From: Paramarasmius palmivorus
Taxonomy: Eukaryota > Basidiomycota > Agaricomycetes > Agaricales > Marasmiaceae
Direction of reading: 5' to 3'
DNA: 64,000 nt
Assembly (NCBI GenBank): GCA_037176845.1
Contig: JAYKXP010000004.1
Span: 992,001 to 1,056,000 of the forward strand
Shown here: one piece after another, positions 19,901-32,377 of the stretch
Layout of the letters: each line of letters opens with the position of its first letter
Position numbering within the stretch: the first letter of the stretch is position 1
Made by a program: the position numbers and the translations under genes
Notes under the pieces: model-generated
What the model was told of the DNA's origin: nothing
Databases searched by the model: none
The model's input: the letters and a program-made list of their open reading frames with translations, nothing else

Positions 19901-22297
19901 CTACGGTGGTACCAGGTATCCGAACGGTGATGTTAATATCACCTTTCGCTGTCCGAGATGCAATCTGTCACGAAATCGAGTTCAAAAGCTGTAAGGCTAT
20001 GTATATGATGTCTTGGACATACTCTAGAAAGGCCTGGCGAAGGATTTACATCCGTGCTGATAATAAGGGTATCATTTTCAGCCTGATAGGGATTGCCAGC
20101 TTTTTCGAACGATATGCCGCTTGCTTTAATGGACTGTCGAATAGGTAACGACCACATGCCACGGCCACCTCCAATGGCGTGCAATTTGCGTTTCGTACGA
20201 AATGGCAAATCACGCTGGGTTGGACGACATCAATATTACGTCCAAAAGACTATCAAAGTGTTAGCTGACCTGAAATAGAGTGAAGCCACCCAATACGCCT
20301 ACACTAGTGGCAGCAACTAGTTCTGGTACGGGTCGATCCTAGAGAAACGTGAGTGGTTATACTAGGTATATAGGAAGATTGCATACACCATTCCGTGCAG
20401 CCGACATGGCAATGTCAGAAATTGGGCCATGGGATGGAATAGAATCACAGAGGGATAAATGAATCACTGAACGTGTTTTCTTGGCCGCGGTAGATGTAGC
20501 CTCGCCGCCGTTTGCGGAAGGTTCTGTGGTTTTTAAAGGACCATAAATATCTAACAAAACAATTGTCAAAAGTCGATTCGAGTCGTGCAATATTGCAACG
20601 TACCATCGTCATCTTCGTCCATTGCAACGTCCACTTTTGAATCTACTACAGCCATCTCCGACATGTCTTGGTCCTCTTCAACTTCTTCCTCCACTCTAGC
20701 TGTTTTCAAGAGCACTGTAGGACCTACTGTGCTGCCCACCAACAGCCGCTCTTCCGTTATTCTCCTGGCTAGAGACGGGATTGTAGTCCGTGCCAAAGCT
20801 TGACCCATACTCAGTTTCGTCACAGACTTTCCGTCAACGACGAGCTCAATCGGGTATACAGTACCGTCTTTGAGAATGATGAATATCGTCTTATCGTCCA
20901 CGAAGGAGGCGCGACAGCCTTCGAGAAGAAGGTTCCGGTTTTGCTCCTCTGGAGTCGTGCTAGGAGGGTAAGACAGGTCCGTGATACGAGATGCCCAACC
21001 GTTGACTGGGAGTGCGACACGTCTTGCTGCTTGATCGACGTATATTAGCGAATTTGCGGTGATGACCACGACACCTCCGATACTCGTTGAGCAAGGGATC
21101 AGTGACATGCAGTCATGGGGTAATCCTTCGACTGAAGTGATTATTGGAAAGTTTTGTGGTTGGATATCGAGTGTGAAAATGACTAGTCTTGCGGTGTCTT
21201 TGTATTCCTTTAGTCGGCTGTTGGAAGCTAGTGAGAACTAGAGCGATGAAAACTAGAAGGAATGATTTTACCCAGTCCATGTAGGTTGCGGTTGGAAGAG
21301 AATAGCAATGGTAGGATTGTTGAAACCGGGAAGGAACACAAAATCAATGACGTGGTGCATGTCTTTGTCCACAGAATTCGGGAGGTCGAGAATAAAACTG
21401 GGAGAATAGGGAATGTCCCGAGTTTGGCTTTGGTCCACTTCCATAGCATCCAGTTCTGCTTGAGATTGATAAAATGGTAGGATGGCAATTGCATCTTTTG
21501 GTAGTGAGAGTGCAGCACAGCGGGAAAGGGGGTCAACGCGTAGCTCGGCTTTGTAGAGTGACGCGTCCAGGGCGACCTATATCTTCGTTAGACTTTGCCA
21601 GGCAGAGGTAATGTGCTGCGTACCAGCTGGGGTGCACGCTCGTATGTATGAATTGAAACTGTGATGAGGTCATGGACAGCGTCTGACCATTCCAACAGGG
21701 CAATCTGGACGCGTATATGAGACATAGTTTGGTTATAATGTAGCAAGGGACATACCTTCGCGTCCTTGAATGACACCAGCAGCCTGTCGAATTTGTCTTC
21801 AAGAGAGGCAACAGTCTTGACGGCTTCAATCCCGGTAACGATTCCATGCAAACGATGCTCGCGGACATGGTAGAATTTTGTGACGGTGTTGACAGCACCC
21901 TTCTGCGTGATAAGCTAGAAATAGAAACACATTTATTATTATTGCTCGGTAATAGGTACATCAGCTGTACTCGAATCACCTTCGCTATGTTCACGAATCC
22001 TTCTCCCTGTCGGTCCATTTCAACTTCACCAGGAACAGCTTCTGCACCTTTCTTCAGCTTCCTTTTTGTTTCCTTTTCTTCATCGACTACCGCAGGCAGG
22101 GGTGCTGGTTCCTCACGAACTTCAAAGATACGAAGGAGGTTGGACCGTGCAACAACCAAGTTGCACAAGACTCTAGCAGCGATTTCATGACGTGTTGAAG
22201 TATTTGGTGGTAGTTCGAGAGCATCTGGAATAAGATTGAGACTGGCAGCAAATTCAACTCCACTGGGAGGCAGCACTTCTTGGTGTAGTGCGTGCAT
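16922..22297 (-). CDS. CFT1: Cleavage and polyadenylation factor subunit CFT1 / CPSF160
   Basis: This is a long, intron-rich gene. The ATG at 22297 starts HALHQEVLPPSGVEFAAS, the conserved N-terminus of CPSF160. Downstream exons give DRLLVSFKDAKIALLEW-type sequence, YERAPQLV, then GVVVITANSLIYVDQAARRV and FVDDKTIFIILKDGTVYPIE. RLLVGSTVGPTVLLK is the end of the first propeller, followed by the usual acidic insertion. The final exon, ILDGNLLRHFEVLPTTRQ...EIGTEVPTVLKDW, is the C-terminal helical domain shared by CPSF160 and DDB1. CFT1 is the beta-propeller scaffold that binds the polyadenylation-signal recognition subunits in pre-mRNA 3' end processing. An in-frame TTG further upstream (22330) is not needed. 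I did not place every intron. Confidence 0.9.
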
Positions 22298-22591
22298 GCC
22301 TTGCTCTGGTAAAAGCCCGGATGTCGACAAAATTCCGTTGGCCTGAGCGGAGTTGGAATTTTCCAGATTAGGAAGTTGGTTCCCGTCCCTAGTTCAGGGA
22401 CTTCTCTTGAATCCCCAATCTCCTCCTCATATTGAATTCATTGTTTCTCCATAATCTCAATGTCAGTCTGTGTATCTCCTACAGAATTTATTCTGGAAAG
22501 GAGGATGAACAGCCAGAACTTGAAGCAGTTGCACTGCCAACAATGTCTCGCATAAAAGCCCGCTCAAGACAGACAGCTACCATTCACACCA

Positions 22592-23751
22592 ATGTCGACT
22601 CAAGACTGGAAACCTCCCAAAGGAACGCTAATTCATCTCTCTTCTGAAAGATTTGATTCTGGCATTATCAAACGACTCGACGCAGTCCAATTCCAGCCAA
22701 CCGACAGGCCAATCGAGGATCGGTTCTCAGTCAGCATTGGGACCGAGGATGGAAATACTGTCGTTATTATGGGTGTATATGACGGTATGTTTGCCAGTTA
22801 TGTGCCATCTGTGTATCACTGATCATTGACAGGCCACGGCGGAAGCGAAACCGCCGAATATATCGCTCAAGAACTACCTCCTCGGATCGCAACGTCTCTT
22901 GGTCCGACACCAGCCAAAGATGAAATGGCCGTGATTGTCGAACAGTTTCAGACCCTTGACCGAGAGATTCAAACCACATTCAGGAAGAGCTTCGGTTTCA
23001 CTCGTTCAATGCCGTTTAAGAACCAGATCATAAATCATCTTCTTAGCCAAGAGAGTTATCGCCTGAACGCTTTACGTGCCAAAGCTGGCAGCGCAGCTCT
23101 CATAGCTCGTATCAATGCAAAGGCTATACAGCTGGCCAATGTAGGAGATTGTCGTGCAGGTACGTCTTTGAACATTACCGCGGAGTCCCCTACTAAATAA
23201 TTCGCGCAGTGATGACCACTCGTCATCCTGACACCACTGACATCTCCGCAGACCAACTGACAAACGATCACAACACACATAATCCAGAGGAAGTGTCGCG
23301 ACTGCGTATCGAGCATCCAGGCGAAGAAGACACTGTGATCATGCAGAATCGCGTTCTTGGAAGACTCGGCACCACGCGTTCCTTCGGGGATGTATACTAT
23401 AAGGAACCAGATACCTGGTTTGCTCGCGAAGTCATGGGGCACTCATCTCTAACTCCGAAGCACGGTTTGAGTTGGAAGGCGCAGTCGAACGTGCTCTTTG
23501 GGTATTATCGGTCGCCGCCGTACTTGACAGCAACACCAGAAATGAGTGAGATACCTTTGGTTTCGGGCTCGATTCTCGTTCTGGCAAGTGATGGGCTCTG
23601 GGGACTTGTTGAGAATCGATGGGTGGCGACAAACATCTGGCGGGGAGTGGATGAAGGACATGAGAATCTAGGGTTGTTCTTACTGCAAAAACTACATGAT
23701 GAAGGGCACAATCCTGGGGATGATGTGACTCTGCTTGTAATCCAGTTGTAG
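22592..23751 (+). CDS. PP2C-family protein phosphatase, pyruvate-dehydrogenase-phosphatase-like
   Basis: PP2C metal-binding and catalytic motifs appear in order: PIEDRFSV, VVIMGVYDG/HGGSE (split by an intron at about 22784-22832), AGSAALIARI, LANVGDCRA and VLASDGLWGLVE, with the terminal GDDVTLLVIQL. A segment LTNDHNTHNPEEVSRLRIEHP, then VLGRLGTTRSFGD, matches the PDP/Ptc5 subfamily, which dephosphorylates the mitochondrial pyruvate dehydrogenase complex. No N-terminal presequence is evident from this start, so mitochondrial location is not supported by sequence. Two introns, about 340 residues. It shares a 294 bp divergent promoter region with CFT1. Confidence 0.85.
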
Positions 23752-23915
23752 AACACGTGCCAAAACCTTGTTTGACATGCGTAGTCACCGTCGTAGTGGG
23801 AAAGAATTCGATCCGTGCTTCCTTTAGCCGCTCGTACAGCTCTTTTGTTTCCTCTTTAACAGCTACTGCGCGAGCTAAAAACCACCCACTCATCGACAGC
23901 CAGTCGACGGCCATA

Positions 23916-25686
23916 ATGTCTCTACGTTATGAGGTGCTTCACGCCCATCCACATCTGTACTTGGGGGCAGCATCTGTTGTTTCATCTGCCCTCGCTTCAA
24001 CCACTCTTCCATCATTCCTCCTGTTAGTCGTTCACCTATCAATTCTTCTGATCTATGGGCCAATACTGCTCGATCGTCGTGGGCAGAAATGGCCCAAGAT
24101 TACCGCTCTCTGGTTTGGTTTGTCTATTTTCAGGTCGATTTCCTGGTTCGCACCTTCCATTCACGCTTTGGACACTCCCGCCACATCGGTACTAATACTC
24201 CTCGGGCAAAGCATGGCAACATCAGCTATCGCATTAGTGGCCGTTCTTGGGCATACCTACTTGCGAACACGCATCACCATGCCGGCAGGTACTCAACATA
24301 CATTGTTCCCCGCGTTGTGGGCAGGTGTCTGGTGTGCTTTGGCTTATGCCAGTCCGGTGGGTTATCTCACTTCCTGGACCCCGGTTGTAGGAACTGGACC
24401 CTATGACTGGCTCGTGCCCTTGCTTAGCCCAGCCGTGAAAGATTGGCTAGTGGCTGCGTGGGCTGTGGTCTGTTCACAGGTGGTAGAAGGTTGGATTATG
24501 GGATGGGAAACACCGGAAGAAGCACCCCTGATACCTGCCCAACACACGGAATTGCCTGGACCCTCGAAGAATACTCACGATCACTACAGTGGTTCCAAGG
24601 CATTTGCTCTCTTGTTGATCGTGCTTATGGTCCCATCTCTCTTCGGTACCGACCTACCATTGCCTGTTCTCTCTCCAGATACCACACCTCTGGGTGTTGG
24701 TTGTGTCTTACCCTCGTCACAAAGATACAATCACAATCCGACTATCGACGATTATATTGCCGAAACGAGGACAATTGCGCCACACGCGGATATCGTACTG
24801 TGGCCGGAAGGCGCGGTATCTTTCCAAAACGAGAGCGAACGGGATGCCATCTTTAAGCGTGTACGCTGGGACGTTCCCGATGTTCATGTTGGCATCTCCT
24901 TCGTAGAGACTTACACCAACGAAGGGCTGAAGCGGAATGGGTTTGCAATCATCGCCAAGGGAGTAGACACACCACATCTCATCTATTATAAGAAACATCT
25001 CGTACCAAGTGAGTACATCCTGACCTAAACCATGCTCCGACTAAAACGGTTTCTTTGCAGTTGCAGAGTCATATTCTATGCGCGCAGGTGACCTAGAACC
25101 CAGCATTTACAACTTGGAGATCAAAGCTCCGAAAGGTGTCAAAAAACCTGACTGGGCACCAGAACCTAAATTTACACGCCCAGTACCGTTAACGGCGTCC
25201 ATTTGCCTAGATCTTGCAATGCCGTCGCCATTCTCGGCGTTGGAGTCGAAACCAGCGTTGATACTTGCACCCGGACGGACCTGGGAGACAACTGTGGGTC
25301 GTATTATGTGGGAGCAAGCGAAACAGCGAGCGCTTGAACTGGGTAGTGCAGTTCTGTGGTGCGACGGTGGAGACGGAGGTATAAGCGGGGTAGCAGGAAG
25401 GGGGATATCCGAGTCGATACAGGTAGGCAAAGGGTCATGGGCGAGGAAGATTGGGATTCAGTACGAGTTTGACGAAAGCCGTACATTTTATGGGAAAGGG
25501 GGGAACTGGCTGATCCTCGTCTTGATATGCCTTCCAGTGGTGCTGGGTCCGTCAGAGGCACTCGTCAAGCTGTTGCCCAGGGCAAGCTTGCTGTCGCAAC
25601 TCGGCAACATGCGACGGCGTATCATGGGCAGGAAAAACGAGACAAGGATCGAGAATGACGCTGAACATGAAGATTTAATGGGCTGA
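23916..25686 (+). CDS. Apolipoprotein N-acyltransferase-like membrane nitrilase
   Basis: The first half has several hydrophobic segments expected to cross a membrane (for example LLLVVHLSILLIYGPILL and TSAIALVAVLGHTYL). The second half is a carbon-nitrogen hydrolase (nitrilase-type) domain. Its Glu-Lys-Cys triad can be seen as ADIVLWPEGAV, HLIYYKKHLVP and ASICLDLAMPSPF. A last hydrophobic segment, WLILVLICLPVVLG, follows near the C-terminus. This order is that of bacterial Lnt, which transfers an acyl chain to lipoproteins. Fungal members exist, but their substrate is unclear to me. One intron (about 25009-25060, GTGAGT...TTGCAG). The ATG at 23916 is preferred to the long open frame from 23757, which overlaps the 3' UTR of the phosphatase gene. 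The two genes are only 164 bp apart on the same strand. Confidence 0.75.
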
Positions 25687-26015
25687 AATGGACGCTTGTG
25701 AACTGCTTGTGAATCATGTACGATGTAAATGACTGTTACTCTTACCTCTTTCTATCTCAAACTTGCTGCGTTCGTGCTTTTTCCTTAAGCATATTCGATC
25801 GAGATGATCGCTGTTAGTGAAATATTGGAGCTAGAACTTGCAGATGACTGGTGTCAGTGGAAGAGAAACGGGATCTAGCGACATGAGGCAGAATCCGTTC
25901 CGGATACGCGGACACAAGGTGTCCACGCCTTTTTGTCCTCAAAACTTGCTGTCGCCAGTAGATTCTTGGTATGTTCATCTCTTTCTCTTTGATTCCGCTA
26001 CAACTCTAATGCGCT
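25687..26015. other. Intergenic gap upstream of a disordered-protein gene
   Basis: No coding pattern holds up. A frame from 25838 could splice near 25972 into the next gene, but the phase does not fit, so I treat it as untranslated or promoter sequence. Confidence 0.4.
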
Positions 26016-28226
26016 ATGGCTTCTGTAGGACGAGGCTCAGTTGCAGACCTTGATTTTGACTGGGTAGCTATTACTCAGAACGACCTACCTATCAAGCTCG
26101 ACGGTCCTTCACATCCTTCACTTACTCTTGACACCTCCGTCGCCGCTGCAGAGGCAAGGTCGATTGGTGAATCTTCAAGCTCAACCCTTAGGGCATCACC
26201 TTCAGAGTCGGCTTTTGTCTATCATCACCCCAGCCAAGCTCGTTCTCGACCTGCACTTGCTCAGTCGTTGAAGGACGCTTCCAAAGCCGACCTACAGAGG
26301 CCTCAGTCGCTCAAAACTAGATTTTCAAACGCGTTTAGGCTCTCAAAGGCCAAGAAATCCCCGGGAGACACAGGATCCATCCTCGACGACTTCCCTGTCC
26401 CACCTTCTCATCTACCGACCCCAGCCACACCCAGTCCAATAAACCACTCGTGGCCTTCGAAGCGAAGTGCTTTTAATAGCCCTTCGAGTCTTTTTCTTAA
26501 TACCAAGAGAGTCGAGTCATCTCCTCTCGCCGAACAGCCCGCGAAACCTCCGGGCAGATTTCAATCCCTTAGAAAGGTCTTTGCGCCCTTCACCCTTCGT
26601 CAGCAATCCAGGTCAGACACCAAGCCAGCTCCAGAGCCTTCTCATCTCTCGGATATCCCGGAGACTGCTTCATCCCATAATCCCAACACATCACTAGACA
26701 AAGCACTACCACACGTTCCTGCTGAAAGTCAGCAGTCGAACATCACAGGTGCTCCCACAGTCAACTCGGACAAACCCTCATCGTACGAGTTTGTCGATCC
26801 CCAGCAACTTTCCTTATCACCATCTCCTGCATTCGGGTCCGAGCTCTTCGTAGCGCCCTCGACTCGTAACTCGTTCGTTCCGGCCTCCCCGTCTTGGTTG
26901 AGCCGAAACGTTGCACCTCAGTTGGAGATATCAACGAGCTTTGCACAAGAGTGTTCCTCTGTCAGTAGCGCAGAGGAGGCTCTTACACCACCGGAATCGC
27001 CACCTCCCTTACCGATCCCGCCTCGCATCTTCATTGCCACTTGTTCACCGACCAATACACCACCACTCTCGCCTCTCGAAGTCACAGACTGTTGGCTTAG
27101 ACATCTCGACAGTGCTTCTAAAAGCCGTCACACTCTTGCATCGTCCCGAAAGTCCTCCATCTCTGAATTGATCTTCAATTCTTCCTCCGCAGAGGTTAAT
27201 CGATCTGATATCAAGGTATGTTTTGGGCTTCTAGAGCGCTACATGTGTGGCGGCTCTATCTTAAGAGCTAGATCAGCTGATCGATTCCTTCTAGAATCAC
27301 AGCCCTCTTCCTGAAGCACTTCTTCTCAGGCAGCTCACCAATCCCCCGACACCCACAGACACTTCACCTCCCTCATCTCCTCCAGCGAGAAATATCGGAT
27401 CATCCTGTTTTGGATTGGCCGTCCCATCTATATATCACGACTATCCTTCCAGTACATTCGATAGTCCACGAGGCACCCACACTGTAGCCTCGCACTCTAG
27501 TACAAACACACCAGCACCTGGAGCACCGCCTCAGCTTTCTAGCAACCTTATAAACCTACTCTCTGTAATCTGTGCAGAAGCCCGTGCCAGTATGGCTAGC
27601 AATACCAATCCTTGGGGCAAACAAGCCGATGTCGTAGACTTTGGCGGAGAGGTTGACTATAGTGGTGCGCAATGGTTTAAAGATCCACCACCAGAACGAC
27701 CACAGGTACGCTGCTCTATTTCGGCTAATCTATAGCAAGTACTTATGTCTGCATGCCTAGCCACCACCGCAACAACAACAGCAGGTCGCGGCGTATAATC
27801 CCGAACCAGTTGTGGTTCAACACAACGAGAACTTTGTCTATGCACTTAATGCTGCGCCGAACGTCCTTTACGGTCGCTGGAAACAATACGGCCAGGTATG
27901 TATCCCATGGATGCTATGTGTTCCACTCCGCTGATTGTTACCTCAAGCTTGGAGTTCTCGCATGGTGCTCCGAATTCGCAGAGCTCATCGACAACCTAAA
28001 GGACCTTGGCGTTGCAGGAAACATGTTCCTGGAAACACGCAGGAAGGCGCTGGAAACATGCAGAGATATCTTGAAGCTGAAACTCGATATCAAGATGCAG
28101 ATTATAGTGATGTACCTCAGCGCGCAAGTGCAGAGACTGAGAAGGTTTTTAGATCCGGATACAGTATATGACGACTATCCGGAACCTTCCTTCCCGTTGG
28201 ATCCGTATGCGAATGGGAGACCATAG
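26016..28226 (+). CDS. Ser/Pro-rich protein with a conserved-looking helical C-terminal domain, function unknown
   Basis: Four exons join in phase 0 (introns about 27216-27293, 27706-27760 and 27896-27950). The first roughly 550 residues are low-complexity Ser/Pro/Thr with basic patches (LKTRFSNAFRLSKAKKS). The last roughly 120 residues differ sharply: NENFVYALNAAPNVLYGRWK, LGVLAWCSEFAELIDNLKDL, then helices around MQIIVMYLSAQVQRLRRFL. They look like a compact alpha-helical domain. I think this C-terminal block is conserved in basidiomycetes, but I cannot name a family. Start ATG at 26016. It converges on the next gene. Confidence 0.7.
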
Positions 28227-28801
28227 CTATCTTCATGTTCGTTGTATGGCTCTTTGAGTTTGATTTGCTTTTGACATTTTCTTTACTTATACCATTTGCA
28301 TGATCGCAACTTTCGAGCTTGTCTCGTGTTTATACGTACTGTCTGTACTTCGACGTTCGTCCTCATGTTCCCTCTGTGCTTGTGTTGTTTGAACTGTCTC
28401 TTTACGCAATGTACAGTACTATGCAATATAACATATCATATGAAGATCACACCGTTTGGCTACCGTCATGCAAGAATGAGTGAGATGAGTGAAACGAAAG
28501 ATAAATAAGTACCCTAAACCCAATACCAGATGAGAAGGCGTGGTAAGTACGTGGCGAACGTTACAGCGGAAATAAAAATTAGGTATAGAATAGCGTGGCT
28601 TGAATGAATCAGAACAATGCAAACAAGGTTCGTTTCATCAATGCAGTTTTCAAGCAAACGATAAGAATGAAGAACAGTATGAGATCCTTAATGACACTAA
28701 CACAACCCACTATCTAACATACGCGTGTGGAGAAGACAGCTAAAAGAATGAGTCCGATATAAGTCCTTTTTAATAATGGTATCATGAAACATGCCATGCA
28801 G
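28227..28801. other. Convergent 3' intergenic region
   Basis: AT-rich sequence between two genes pointing at each other. It probably holds both 3' UTRs and polyadenylation sites. No gene is recognised. Confidence 0.45.
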
Positions 28802-31800
28802 TTAGTGCGCAGATGTAATGCTAGTGTACTTGGTCCAAAGTTCCCGTGGTTGTGAGTGTCTGACATCGCGTGGTGGTTCAGGTAATGGATTAGGAGGATG
28901 TGAGAAGACCTCGTGAACCGATAGAGGGCTGCCCGAATGAAGCGAAGCGGTCGAATGATAGACAATTGGGGGTAGAGAGTTCGGCATCGAATGGTATATT
29001 TGGTTCGAAGACCCGTTGGCGAAGCCATTCTGCACAACGAAAGAAGTGTGGCTGGAGCCATGAACACCTCCGTTCAAGTGAGAATTGCCAATCGGTTCGA
29101 ACGTCGGTGAGGAGGACGAAGGGAACGGAATTGCACCGACTGCATTCGTGTCAGTCATACTTCTGGCCCTGTACAACCTCTCCATTTCCCACATCTCTTT
29201 TGCTCGAAGCGCATTCAAATTCTCGGCTGTCGGGAGTTCTGACGTGGGCCGAGCAGATGTAGAGGGGTTTCTCTCTAAAGGGCGCGAAACAGGTGGACCG
29301 GGTGTTGGAGGTGGAGGCGCAGGTTGCGGTTTGTTGACGTCAACCGGTGGAGATGCAGACTGGACAGGTTTTCTGCTACTCCGTTTTTCCTTCTTTGGCT
29401 CCTTTGACCTACTACTCCGAGATTCATCAGGCCTAGCTATCTCGACTGGAACCTCACGTCTACTGTGACTTTCGGCACTATTTGAACGACGAGGTGCTTT
29501 ACGTGTAGGTGGTGCACGAGTTGCGTCAACTGAGTGTTGTCTCCGCGCCCGCGATTCCCTCTCTTTTTCCTTCTGCCGCTCGCGTTCACGTTCACGCTCC
29601 TTCTCTTTCTCCTTCTCTTGCCTCCTAGACTCTCTCCTCGCCTCTTTGTCACTCCGCTCCTGCTTATTCGATTTCTGACTACTTCTACCAGAAAGTCCAT
29701 TACCTGCACTCTCAGCAACCACTTGTTCTACCTCCCAGTGCTCACCACCAGCTCCTCTGATCGTCCCCGATTCGCTCCTCACTAACTTGAAAGTCTCAGT
29801 CTCTCTAGTCGTGCCATTTATTCCAGGCGAAGGCTCCCTCGAAGGTCGCTTTCCCACCTCTTTAGTAGGCGAGGTACGTTTCGAAGGAACACGTGGTGGT
29901 GCGTCAGAGCCTGTAGAGGATGATGGTTCGATGACTCCACCAGCCATCTGTGGTGTTGGAGGATTGGCCAAAACAGACGAATTTGTATAGGGAGAATCGC
30001 TGACTTCGCTCTCGGCTGTCATATATGCCGCGAGATAGGCAGCATAGGGGAAATCCTGCTGCGGCTGGGCTGGAGCAAATGGCGGTAGAGATTTCGGCTT
30101 GGTAGTAGTGGAAGGGGGTGGAGGAGGAATTTCAGGTGATGGATCTCTTTTCTTGACAGGAGAGTGCCGTTTGTGATGCCCTTCAGAAGATGACGAAGAT
30201 GGTTCCTTTCGTTCGCTCGAAGATGATACAGGTTTGGCTTCCATCGATGGTCTCGGCGGTGGTATTCCAGTGCCATGAAGTGCTGAATTCGAGGAAGGCG
30301 ACTTCGTGTTTATGTCAATGGAGGAACGGGTTTGGGGCGACAAAGGAGAATTAGATGATGTCGGTGAAGAAAACGACGGGCGTGATGGTGTTATTGAGGG
30401 TGATAACGGTGAGGAGAAGTCAGTCAACGGACTTTGAACCAAGGGGCTTTGCATCTGGACTTGTGCGGGTCTCTCTGGCGGTCTGGCAGCTTCATCCTTC
30501 TGAGGCGGTAGTGGCACAACACCTTGAACGGGTGTCATGCTAGCTTCAGAACTGGGTGCATCTGGATTCGCGACGGTAAGTTTTCCTATCGAAAATGTAG
30601 GGGCCTCTACGGAAACATACGACGCGCGGTCTTGTCCTTGCGTCAAGGAATTCGGGTCTCGTGCAAGATTTGAGTCTCCCAAGTCGATACCGTCAACAGA
30701 CGGAGGAGGTACCCTTCTAGAAATCTTTTCTGGCGATGGTTGTCGCTCTGGCTGTACCTCTTGCGCCGTCGACCAACGATGGTCTGGAGGAGCTTCCACG
30801 ACATCATCGTTTTGCACGTGGTGCCAGTCCTGCTGCGGTGGTTCGGGCTCGTTGGGCACTGGCGGAGGTTTCCTTGTGACGCTGAACTTCTTTGCTAGCC
30901 GACCAAGGACGCTAGCACGTCGCTCTGCCTTCGGTTTTGGGACGGTGGAAGATCGTTTGTAGTGGGGTGTATCTTCCGATGACTCTGGAGTGTGTGAAGT
31001 ATTGGAATCGTCCAGTGGAGAATTGGGTAATGAAAGAGTGTCATGTTTCTTGGAACCTCCAAACATGACAGTCCATAGTGGCGTGCGGCGTTTACTAAGT
31101 TTGCGTGAAACCCGGGTGCCTTCCACTGACGGCGGTTGTAAATGGATGGCAGATGTCGATTGGGATAGCGGTGAGGGATTTATAGTCTTCCGGCGAGCAT
31201 CCCTCGTCGTCATACTGGAGTGCCTTGACCTGGTTTGGCTCTTTGCCTGTTGGTAGTGAATTAATGAATAAGTAAGAAAAAAAAGGAGACAGACACGCAC
31301 ATCAACCTCAGCAGTGACTGGACCATTCCCGAGCCCAACATCGTAGGGTGATTGATGATGCCAATTAGTCCCCCAGGGATCAGAAACATCCAAGAGGTCT
31401 ACGCCATCATGGGCAGTCTGAGACGTTTTACGCGACCGCGGCTTGTTTGCGCCGTCTCCTACACGTGTTTGCGATGAGCTGGGGGTTGGAAGGGGGGAAT
31501 GTGATGGGGTTCTAGTAGGACTTGCGACACGGCTCGAGTCTTCCGAACGATCGTGCATGGCTGTCATTGGTGGAAAGGAAGGCGAAAAGAATGTGGGCGG
31601 TCTAGCACCAGGTCTGAGTTCTGAAGGAGGAATGAGGTGGTGATTCCTGTAGAATCGAGGTCCGACAGGATTGTGAATTGGATAGCGCATCCTGTACGCC
31701 ATGGGAGAGCTGAGCTCCTCTCTCGAGTACCATGACGGCAAGGAGTGCAATGGCTCTGGAACCAGTGAACGACTTGCAGGAAGAGCAGGAACTGAATCTG

Positions 31801-32182
31801 TCTTCTCTGACTGTTCCAAACGTTCCATTTCCTTGACGTTTGAAGCCTCGTCAAAATCTGGGACCGGCGCTGGCGACGCGGATGATGGTAGTGGTGATTT
31901 TGGGGTGCTCTCGGGTACCGTATGCCTAACCGACTTTCGCTTGAACATATTCCCTTTTGTACGTTTCGATAATCTCCTTTCCAGCATTTCTTTCTTCTCC
32001 ATGTCTTCATAGTATGCTTTGAGCACCTCTGGCGACGCTAATTGTCCTTTCTGGCCGTTCCCAGCTTGCTGTGGGGAAATTCAACCAAAATATCAGAATT
32101 TGCTACAGAAATTCATTCTGCTGGATTAACTTGCCTCTTCAAAGGGCTCGACCGCATACCTAGCATCCCTCAAGTATGCCAT
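28802..32182 (-). CDS. Large Ser/Pro-rich disordered protein with a charged Arg/Glu/Lys helix, function unknown
   Basis: The ATG at 32182 begins AYLRDARYAVEPFEE; the exon is followed by GCAAGT, a GC-AG type donor, and an acceptor CCCACAG just before QAGNGQKGQL. The main frame then runs for about 1070 codons, including one 54 nt intron-like insert (about 31300-31247, GTGCGT...AACAG) that is a multiple of three and stays open if retained. Features are LLERRLSKRTKGNMFKR near the start, KRRTPLWTVMFGGSKKH mid-protein, and a long Lys/Glu/Arg block likely to form a single alpha helix (rc about 29690-29520). A short hydrophobic region with ELWTKYTSITS lies at the end. No catalytic motif is visible. 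It could be a scaffold or cytoskeletal regulator, but this is not supported by homology. It shares a 195 bp promoter with ADE5,7. Confidence 0.7.
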
Positions 32183-32377
32183 GGTCACTGTGCTGGTCGT
32201 CGTCCGACGTTAGAGTGAGTGCGGGCTACAAGGCCCTCACCTATGCACGTGTCGTCACTGCCAATGTCACTTAGTTGTCTTGTGTGGGCGACAAGCGCCT
32301 AATATATCAAACGCGTCCCAGGGAAAAAGTTTTTTTCAAAGTTCATTTTCCAAAAAATCAATTCTTATTTCCTCACT

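Noticed and set aside
29520..29690. Coding function for the opposite-strand frames over the Lys/Glu/Arg-rich tract
   Set aside because: These Leu/Ser/Phe-rich frames are mirror images of the charged helix in the minus-strand gene.
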